Assembly (NCBI GenBank): GCA_947089135.1
Contig: CAMUJF010000001.1
Span: 1-64,000 of the forward strand
Reading direction: 5' to 3'
DNA length: 64,000 bases
Origin: an uncultured Clostridia bacterium
GTDB lineage: Bacteria > Bacillota > Clostridia > Oscillospirales > Ruminococcaceae
This document shows positions 1 to 5,033 of this stretch, piece by piece. Positions within the stretch are counted from its first letter, which is position 1, and each line of letters begins with the position of its first letter. Below the pieces are notes generated by a model, which saw nothing but the letters and a program-made list of their open reading frames with translations, was not told the DNA's origin and searched no databases. Position numbers and translations under genes: made by a program.

Positions 1-72
1 TTTTATATTATATCATTTTGGGGGAAAATTGTAAAGATTCTGAACAGGCTCTTAGGAATTGAGGAAAACAGT

Positions 73-672
73 ATGAACAAATCTGCAAGCGAGGTCAAGA
101 TTTATTTTGTGACGATCCCCGCGCACAAATTCTTATATGTTAAAAACTATGACAGCAACGGCTACTGGGACTTCTGGCAAAAGCAGGCGCAGATACCGGG
201 ACATGACTGCGATGCTATCTGCGGTCTGCTTGACAGCATCAAGGGAAAGCTTGACGATGAGGGAGGAAGCGAAGCGAACAGCGGCGCCGGACAGATAATG
301 GCGTATATTTACGATCCGAAGGGACAGGCTTTTTACTGCGGACAGGAATTTTCCCACGGTGTTCCCCGTTTGGAATGCTACGGAGTACGTCTGCCTCTGA
401 ATTACGACGGCGAAGTACCGCCTCAGATGACCGTGACCGATATTCCCGAAGCGGAATATATTGTTTTTGAACACGGACCCTTTGATTATGAAAAGGAAAA
501 CTGCATTGTAGAGAAAAAGGTAGATGAAGCGATCGAAAATTTTGATTTTGCCGATACCGGATACTGCTATGACGATTCTGTAGGCAGGATAGCTTACTTT
601 TACCATGATTCTGCGCGGTTCTGGAAAGTAGTCAGACCGGTCAAAAAGGTTCAGAGTCAAGCTGCGGATTGA
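73..672 (+). CDS. AraC-type effector-binding (GyrI-like) domain protein
   Basis: The 199-residue protein matches the C-terminal ligand-binding half seen in many clostridial AraC-family regulators. It begins IYFVTIPAHKFLYVKNY, followed by GYWDFWQKQ and a late YIVFEHGPFDYE motif. Such domains bind small hydrophobic or cationic molecules. No helix-turn-helix is present in the part shown. The ATG at 73 has a fair Shine-Dalgarno (GAGGAAAA). However, the reading frame stays open to base 1, and the upstream translation resembles the linker that precedes this domain in full-length regulators. The gene may therefore be the 3' part of a longer regulator cut by the window edge, or a stand-alone or decayed derivative. 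The fold call is reasonable; the ligand is unknown. Confidence 0.65.
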   Translation: MNKSASEVKIYFVTIPAHKFLYVKNYDSNGYWDFWQKQAQIPGHDCDAICGLLDSIKGKLDDEGGSEANSGAGQIMAYIYDPKGQAFYCGQEFSHGVPRLECYGVRLPLNYDGEVPPQMTVTDIPEAEYIVFEHGPFDYEKENCIVEKKVDEAIENFDFADTGYCYDDSVGRIAYFYHDSARFWKVVRPVKKVQSQAAD

Positions 673-740
673 TCGTGTCCGCATAAAGTCTGATGTGCTG
701 ACTTCCGAACGGACGTTAAAAAATCGTATCTGAAAAACTC

Positions 741-769
741 TTGACAAAAATAATTTTGCAGTGTATAAT
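741..769 (+). promoter_or_regulatory. Consensus promoter of the short antisense-acting RNA
   Basis: TTGACA (741-746), 17-bp spacer, TATAAT (764-769): a perfect sigma-A promoter. It points at the hairpin 820-851 and has no open reading frame between, so its product should be a short RNA starting near 776. Confidence 0.8.
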
Positions 770-775
770 TAAATT

Positions 776-856
776 ACCACGAACGTTATAAAGTGTTATC
801 CGCAAGGACACACAAAAGCAAAATCCCTCAGATGGCAGTCTGAGGGATTTTGTTTG
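776..856 (+). ncRNA. Putative type I antitoxin RNA (RNA II-like)
   Basis: An RNA of about 80 nt is predicted between the consensus promoter at 741-769 and the terminator hairpin at 820-851. Its 5' part can form a small stem-loop with a GCAA tetraloop (stem 799-801/806-808, extended by 793-796/810-813). Bases 779-797 repeat 949-967 in direct orientation (17 of 19 identical), and 799-806 repeats 967-974 (7 of 8). Because the toxin is read from the other strand, this RNA is nearly complementary to the toxin mRNA across its start codon and first seven codons. It also overlaps the toxin mRNA at the shared terminator. Promoter, repeats and terminator are seen; the antitoxin role is inferred by analogy with the pAD1 par (Fst/RNA II) locus. 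Confidence 0.7.
820..851. terminator. Bidirectional terminator shared by toxin mRNA and antisense RNA
   Basis: AAAATCCCTCA (820-830) pairs with TGAGGGATTTT (841-851) around a 10-base loop, with T-rich flanks on both sides. It lies between the two converging transcripts, as in par-type toxin-antitoxin loci. Confidence 0.8.
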
Positions 857-872
857 CTAAAGAACCTTTGGG

Positions 873-971
873 CTACTTGTCGGACTTATTATGTCTGTCT
901 AACCACTTGCTTATGTAGTTACCAGCTACACTTGCCATAACAGACAATACGAACGTAATAAAGTATTCCAC
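873..971 (-). CDS. 32-residue membrane peptide, putative Fst-like type I toxin
   Basis: GTG start at 971, with a strong Shine-Dalgarno AAGGAGGT six to seven bases upstream, and TAG stop at 873-875. The peptide begins MEYFITFVLSVMASV, a single hydrophobic helix, then ends with the polar tail KWLDRHNKSDK. A short membrane helix followed by a charged tail containing WLD is the architecture of Fst/Ldr-type toxins, which insert in the membrane and halt growth when overproduced. The gene has its own consensus promoter with extended -10 (1032-1061), a 5' leader hairpin (989-1010), and a converging short RNA. It is too short for most gene callers. Membrane insertion and toxicity are inferred. Alternative: a harmless small membrane protein of unknown role. 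Confidence 0.72.
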   Translation of the reverse strand: MEYFITFVLSVMASVAGNYISKWLDRHNKSDK

Positions 972-988
972 AAGTTCCACCTCCTTTC

Positions 989-1010
989 CCTGTCAGATTG
1001 CTCCAACAGG
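989..1010 (-). promoter_or_regulatory. Leader hairpin in the toxin mRNA
   Basis: CCTGT (989-993) and ACAGG (1006-1010) are inverted repeats just upstream of the Shine-Dalgarno of the 32-residue peptide. Such 5' stem-loops in Fst-type mRNAs stabilise the message and delay translation; that role here is an inference. Confidence 0.45.
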
Positions 1011-1031
1011 TAAGAAGCCGACAATGAAAAT

Positions 1032-1061
1032 ATTATAGCATACTATGACGGAAAATGTCAA
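1032..1061 (-). promoter_or_regulatory. Consensus promoter of the 32-residue peptide gene
   Basis: On the minus strand TTGACA (1056-1061), 18-bp spacer, TATAAT (1032-1037), preceded by TG one base away (extended -10). Predicted start is near 1025, giving a leader of about 50 nt. Confidence 0.8.
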
Positions 1062-1102
1062 TTGTCCTGTTAAAGCGGAAATGTCTATTTTACGGCAAAA
1101 TC

Positions 1103-1131
1103 TTGATTTGTTAACATTTATGTGTTATAAT
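1103..1131 (+). promoter_or_regulatory. Promoter of nadB
   Basis: TTGATT (1103-1108), 17-bp spacer, TATAAT (1126-1131), about 45 bases before the nadB start. It is divergent from the toxin promoter. Confidence 0.65.
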
Positions 1132-1176
1132 TATTATACTTATATTCAAAACTATTATGAAATGAAGGAAACCGAA

Positions 1177-2640
1177 ATGTCCGAAAATTACGACGTAATT
1201 ATAGCGGGTACCGGCGCGGGAGGTCTTTACTCAGCATTAAATCTTCCGCAGCATTTAAAGGTGCTTATAATCACTAAAAGAGAGCTTATACTTTGCAATT
1301 CAGCTCTCGCTCAGGGAGGCATAGCCGCCGTCTATCAGCCCGAAGACGACAGCACGCGTCTGCATACCAACGACACCCTCATTGCGGGAGGCTTCAAGAA
1401 TAATCCCGACAGTCTGAAAATTCTTGTTACCGAAGCCGCAAACGAGATCGAAAAGATAATTTCTCTCGGTGTGGACTTCGACCGTGACGAAAACGGAAAT
1501 CTCCACCGCACCTTAGAGGGAGGACACTCCCGCCGCAGGATATTCCACCACAAGGATTCCACCGGCTTCGAGATAACCACAAAGCTTCAGGAGGCTGTTA
1601 AAAAGCTTCCTAACATTACCGTTATGGAAAACGCTTTGCTGTGCAGAATAAAAAAGACCTCCACGGGCTTTTCCGCAGATATTCTTGCAGACGGCGTACA
1701 TAAGACCTGCAACGGAAGAAAATTTATTCTTGCCACTGGAGGCATAGGCAGAGTGTACGACTATACCACAAACTCCGCTATAGCCACAGGAGACGGTATC
1801 ACACTTGCTTACGAAATGGGCGCGAATATCAAAAACCTTTCGCTGATACAGTTCCACCCCACTGCTTTCAACAACAAGCATACGCGGGAATGCTTCCTTA
1901 TTTCCGAGGCTGTCCGCGGCGAGGGCGCGTACCTTAAAAACCGCGACGGCGAACGCTTTATGGGTAACTATGACGAACGTCTGGAGCTTGCTCCCCGCGA
2001 CGTTGTTTCACACGCGATTGTTACCGAGGGACGCCGCCTTGATTCCGATGAATTCTATCTGGATATCACCCACAAGGATCCCGAATTTCTGAAAAACCGT
2101 TTTCCAATGATCTATAAATATCTGCTGAGTCAGGGTATTGACATGACCAAGAATATGATACCGATCTATCCGTGTCAGCATTATCTTATGGGCGGTATCA
2201 ATGTCAATACAAAGGCTATGTCCTCTATCGACGGACTTTACGCAGTAGGCGAGTGCTCTCACACGGGCGTTCACGGAAACAACCGTCTTGCTTCAAATTC
2301 CCTTTTGGAGGCTTTGGTTTTCGGCAGACAGGCTGCGGAGGACATAGGCGAGTCCCTTGCAAACGAGGAGCTTTGTCCTCTTGATAAGCTTGAAAGCGGG
2401 GATTTCCCTGTAAACGAGTCGGCGGAACCTATACCTCACGGTCTTAGGACGGAAATACGCCACATCATGCAGAAGTCCTATTTTGTTATTCCCGATATGA
2501 AAGAGGCTTTAGCGGGATTTGAAAGAATATCGGAGATAAAGCGTCTTTTAGAGGACGGGGATTTTGCGATAGACTATAATTATGTCGAGGCTAAGTCGCT
2601 GGCTACCGTGGCATATCTTATACTTAAGGAAGTAATTTAA
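1177..2640 (+). CDS. nadB: L-aspartate oxidase
   Basis: FAD enzyme that oxidises L-aspartate to iminoaspartate, the first step of de novo NAD synthesis. The 487-residue protein has the dinucleotide-binding GTGAGG motif (11-16), an FHPTA segment (226-230), RGEGAYL (247-253) and GVHGNNRLASNSLLE (364-378), all typical of the NadB/succinate dehydrogenase flavoprotein family. It is somewhat shorter than the E. coli enzyme (about 540), mainly at the C-terminus. The start at 1177 is chosen because the flavoprotein begins two residues before the usual NadB N-terminus and has GAAGGAAA upstream. The longer open frame from 1045 would run through the promoter. nadA and nadC are not in the window. Confidence 0.9.
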   Translation: MSENYDVIIAGTGAGGLYSALNLPQHLKVLIITKRELILCNSALAQGGIAAVYQPEDDSTRLHTNDTLIAGGFKNNPDSLKILVTEAANEIEKIISLGVDFDRDENGNLHRTLEGGHSRRRIFHHKDSTGFEITTKLQEAVKKLPNITVMENALLCRIKKTSTGFSADILADGVHKTCNGRKFILATGGIGRVYDYTTNSAIATGDGITLAYEMGANIKNLSLIQFHPTAFNNKHTRECFLISEAVRGEGAYLKNRDGERFMGNYDERLELAPRDVVSHAIVTEGRRLDSDEFYLDITHKDPEFLKNRFPMIYKYLLSQGIDMTKNMIPIYPCQHYLMGGINVNTKAMSSIDGLYAVGECSHTGVHGNNRLASNSLLEALVFGRQAAEDIGESLANEELCPLDKLESGDFPVNESAEPIPHGLRTEIRHIMQKSYFVIPDMKEALAGFERISEIKRLLEDGDFAIDYNYVEAKSLATVAYLILKEVI

Positions 2641-2701
2641 TTTATACCAAAGCGGACAAGTATTTTTCCGCGGCAATTTATGACAGTAAAATAAAAACAG
2701 T

Positions 2702-2734
2702 AAAACCGCAGCAATGGTAAAAAGCTGCGGTTTT
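2702..2734 (+). terminator. Intrinsic terminator after nadB
   Basis: AAAACCGCAGC (2702-2712) pairs with GCTGCGGTTTT (2724-2734), followed by a T-rich run. Confidence 0.85.
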
Positions 2735-2796
2735 GTTGTTTATTTTTACTTTATATTGTTTTCAAATTTGTCTGATTTGCCGAAAATTTAAAATTA

Positions 2797-2825
2797 TGTG
2801 ACATTTTGCCTCTCTTGCGGATATA
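2797..2825 (+). promoter_or_regulatory. Candidate ECF-type promoter upstream of the sigma gene
   Basis: The 29-base stretch has TGTGAC, a 17-base spacer containing ATTTTGCC, and GATATA. It matches 17 of 29 positions of the element upstream of the secreted-protein gene at 26995-28005, which in turn nearly matches the one upstream of 42074-43477. It lies 33 bases before the sigma start codon. Autoregulation by the sigma factor is an inference. Confidence 0.4.
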
Positions 2826-2858
2826 TAAAGTGATGTACATCAGAAAGGAAGTGAGGTC

Positions 2859-3434
2859 ATGCCTTATCCCGACAGCAGAGAAGATCTTGAACGTATCGCC
2901 CGCGAAAACGTTCAGCGGCTTTACGCTCACGCGGCGGTTCTTCTTCGTTCCGCAAGCGACGCGGAGGACGCCGCCGAGGAAGCTCTGTACCGTCTGTTCA
3001 AACGAAAAAAGCCCTTTGAAAGCGAGGAACACTGCCGCGCCTGGCTTATAAAAGTTACCGTAAACGCTTCGCTTAAAATCCTGCGCGGAAGAAAGCGTTT
3101 TACCGACGATCCCGAAGAGCTTAAAAGGATCACGAAGCAATTCGAGTACCCCGAACAATCGGAGCTGTTCGGCGCGGTGTCAGGTCTGGACAGCAAGTAC
3201 AAAACCGTGATAATGCTGTATTATTATGAGGATATGTCCGTAAAGGAGATAGCGGGGATATTGAAAATTTCCGCCACAGCCGTTACCACAAGGCTTGACC
3301 GCGCAAGACAGCAGCTTAAAGAAAAACTTGAAGGGAGCAGCGAATATGGATATTTTAAAGGAAAAACTGAACGAAACAATGTCTCTGATTTCCACGGAAA
3401 GGGATATCGCGGCCTCGGCGAAAATAAGGGCTGA
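2859..3434 (+). CDS. ECF-type RNA polymerase sigma factor
   Basis: A 191-residue sigma-70 family protein with region 2 (DAEDAAEEALYRLF, 34-47) and region 4 helix-turn-helix (111-157, containing YYYEDMSVKEIAGIL and TTRLDRARQQLKEKL). It would direct RNA polymerase to a small set of promoters, normally held inactive by a membrane anti-sigma factor. The next gene, a membrane protein, starts inside it. The overlap is 89 bases, so the last 29 residues extend past the usual end of region 4 and look like read-on sequence. The ATG at 2859 has an AAAGGAAG Shine-Dalgarno. The signal sensed is unknown. Confidence 0.85.
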   Translation: MPYPDSREDLERIARENVQRLYAHAAVLLRSASDAEDAAEEALYRLFKRKKPFESEEHCRAWLIKVTVNASLKILRGRKRFTDDPEELKRITKQFEYPEQSELFGAVSGLDSKYKTVIMLYYYEDMSVKEIAGILKISATAVTTRLDRARQQLKEKLEGSSEYGYFKGKTERNNVSDFHGKGYRGLGENKG

Positions 3435-4440
3435 AGCCGAACGGGAAGTATTACATTCAAAAAGCCGCAGACATAAACCGGGTCTGATCGCCGCATTATG
3501 CGCGGCAGTTCTGACCTGCGGAATTACCGTTTCGGCGGCAGGTTTCGGCTGGACTTATAAAATTTTCGGGGACAGCGCGGCTATTATTGAAGAAAATCCC
3601 AATGATTACAGCGTTAAAATCGGAAACATCAAGGTAGAAAACGCGGAGGGCTTAGGCAGTAAATTTACCGTAGGCGAAGTTATCAGCGACGGTAAAATGC
3701 TTTACATCAACATTATTGCCGACGACCCCCAAGGAGAGCTTTGCTGGGGAACTCTGGCACACCCCGGGTATGCAGACTCCACAAATAAAACGGTTGTCTT
3801 TTCCGGCATCTGGGAAACTATTGACATTAAGGGAAGTACCACAAGTACGGCGGCAATTTTAAAGCTTGCGGAGAACATCAAAAAGGGCGACGTTATTGAA
3901 TTAAAGCTTACCAACGGCGCTATGAAGAATGATTTCCTTACTCCCGAGGAAGCCAAAAAGTGGCGGTCGTATCTTGCGACGGTCAGCTTTGAGATACAAA
4001 GCGACATAAACACCGCGCGGACGATAACCGTAAACAAGACCGCGGTTTTCAAGGACAGACCCGTTCCCGATCCCAATGACGAATATGACTATGACGAGAA
4101 CAAGATATCGTCCGCGGAAATAAACATTGACACTTTAACTCTTTCGCCTTTTTGCCTTGAAATAAACGGTACTGCCGATCTTTCGCAGAATATCGGATAT
4201 TCGGGAGTTCAATCAGGCTGGGGCAACATTTGGTTCGTCTATAAAAACGGCGAAAAAAAATGCGTTACCCTCAATACCTCTCTCACGACGGTCAGGGACG
4301 GTTACAAAGAAATTTACTTTTACGGCGATTTTTCAAATTCACTCGGAGGTACGCGGACAGGAGTACAAAACCTTAACGACATAGAAGCCATTGAATTTGA
4401 CGGGTTTAGCGTACCTCTTAACGATGAAACGGAAGAATAA
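3346..4440 (+). CDS. DUF4179-like membrane protein, probable anti-sigma factor
   Basis: 364 residues: a short charged N-terminal part (1-45), one membrane helix (about 46-66, GLIAALCAAVLTCGITVSA) and a long extracytoplasmic beta-rich region. This layout, placed directly after an ECF sigma gene, is typical of DUF4179-type anti-sigma partners in Clostridia. The start at 3346 follows AAGGGAG and places the N-terminal region before the helix. Translation is likely coupled to the sigma gene by the 89-base overlap. The family assignment rests on architecture and context; no zinc-binding anti-sigma HxxxCxxC motif is visible. Its extracellular ligand is unknown. Confidence 0.65.
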   Translation: MDILKEKLNETMSLISTERDIAASAKIRAEAEREVLHSKSRRHKPGLIAALCAAVLTCGITVSAAGFGWTYKIFGDSAAIIEENPNDYSVKIGNIKVENAEGLGSKFTVGEVISDGKMLYINIIADDPQGELCWGTLAHPGYADSTNKTVVFSGIWETIDIKGSTTSTAAILKLAENIKKGDVIELKLTNGAMKNDFLTPEEAKKWRSYLATVSFEIQSDINTARTITVNKTAVFKDRPVPDPNDEYDYDENKISSAEINIDTLTLSPFCLEINGTADLSQNIGYSGVQSGWGNIWFVYKNGEKKCVTLNTSLTTVRDGYKEIYFYGDFSNSLGGTRTGVQNLNDIEAIEFDGFSVPLNDETEE

Positions 4441-4450
4441 TGGGGGAGCA

Positions 4451-4479
4451 TTGACAAAACAAACAAAAGCGGGTATAAT
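4451..4479 (+). promoter_or_regulatory. Consensus promoter of the type II toxin-antitoxin operon
   Basis: TTGACA (4451-4456), 17-bp spacer, TATAAT (4474-4479), directly ahead of the antitoxin gene. Confidence 0.8.
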
Positions 4480-4502
4480 ATCATCAAAGGAGTTGATATT
4501 AT
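4475..4502. promoter_or_regulatory. Inverted repeat, candidate autoregulatory operator
   Basis: ATAATATC (4475-4482) and GATATTAT (4495-4502) are perfect inverted repeats separated by 12 bases. They overlap the -10 element, the Shine-Dalgarno and the antitoxin start codon. Antitoxin or antitoxin-toxin complexes of this class usually repress their own promoter at such palindromes. Confidence 0.5.
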
Positions 4503-4710
4503 GAGTACAAGAGAGATCGCATACAATATTATCGACTGTATGAGCGAGGAGCAGCTTTCGGCTTTTGTCGCGCTTTTCGGCAATGCTGCGGACGTACCCA
4601 ACGAAGAGACTCTTGAAGCAATGCGCGAGGTCGAGGATATGAAGCTTCACCCCGAAAATTACAAAAGCTATGACGATGTTGACGTTATGTTTAAGGAGCT
4701 GCTTGCGTGA
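4501..4710 (+). CDS. Type II antitoxin (RelB/DinJ-like context)
   Basis: A 69-residue acidic protein in the position of the antitoxin, immediately before a YafQ-family toxin. It begins STREIAYNIIDCMSEEQLSAF and has an acidic C-terminal half that would wrap the toxin. Similar small proteins are commonly annotated as RelE/ParE-associated antitoxins. A ribbon-helix-helix is not obvious, so the DNA-binding part is uncertain. The AAAGGAG Shine-Dalgarno precedes ATG 4501. Its stop overlaps the toxin start (GTGA), implying translational coupling. Confidence 0.75.
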   Translation: MSTREIAYNIIDCMSEEQLSAFVALFGNAADVPNEETLEAMREVEDMKLHPENYKSYDDVDVMFKELLA

Positions 4711-4985
4711 AATACAATATAAAACCTACCGCAAAATTTCAAAAGGATTTAAAGCTTATCAGAAAGCGCGGATTTGATATTGACAAGCTGAACGCTGTCG
4801 TTAAAATGCTTGCCGATGGTAAAAATTTGCCGGAGCGGAATAAAGACCATTGGCTCAAAGGCAGCTTTAACGGCTGCCGCGAATGTCATATTCAGCCCAA
4901 CTGGTTTCTTATCTATGAAATCGACAACGGAAGCTTAATTTTATATCTTACAAGAACAGGCACCCACAGCGACCTGTTTAAATGA
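4707..4985 (+). CDS. YafQ-family type II toxin (mRNA interferase)
   Basis: A 92-residue RelE/ParE-superfamily protein. YafQ toxins cut mRNA on the ribosome. It keeps the YafQ signatures KDHWLKG (His48), RECHIQPNWFLIY (His61, Trp66) and RTGTHSDLF (His87, Phe91). Relative to E. coli YafQ, the catalytic Asp67 position is Asn65 here, which could weaken activity. The GTG start at 4707 overlaps the antitoxin stop. The operon ends at the bidirectional terminator 4992-5023. Confidence 0.85.
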   Translation: MKYNIKPTAKFQKDLKLIRKRGFDIDKLNAVVKMLADGKNLPERNKDHWLKGSFNGCRECHIQPNWFLIYEIDNGSLILYLTRTGTHSDLFK

Positions 4986-4991
4986 AAACCA

Positions 4992-5023
4992 AAAACCGTG
5001 ACCCGAAAATGAGTCACGGTTTT
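4992..5023. terminator. Bidirectional terminator between the toxin gene and gyrA
   Basis: AAAACCGTGAC (4992-5002) pairs with GTCACGGTTTT (5013-5023). T-runs occur on both strands, and it sits between convergent genes. Confidence 0.85.
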
Positions 5024-5033
5024 CCTTTTTAAA

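Larger units (their letters stand above)
779..980. repeat. Direct repeat pair joining antitoxin RNA and toxin start region
   Basis: Copy 1 spans 779-811 and copy 2 spans 949-980. The first 19 bases differ at two positions. After a 2-base offset, TCCGCAAG is matched by TCCACAAG. Copy 2 covers the toxin start codon (969-971) and ends beside its Shine-Dalgarno. The arrangement corresponds to the DRa/DRb repeats that let Fst-family antitoxin RNAs block toxin translation in trans. Confidence 0.75.

Noticed and set aside
1045..1176. N-terminal extension of nadB
   Set aside because: It would cover the nadB promoter at 1103-1131; the flavoprotein fold starts at 1177.
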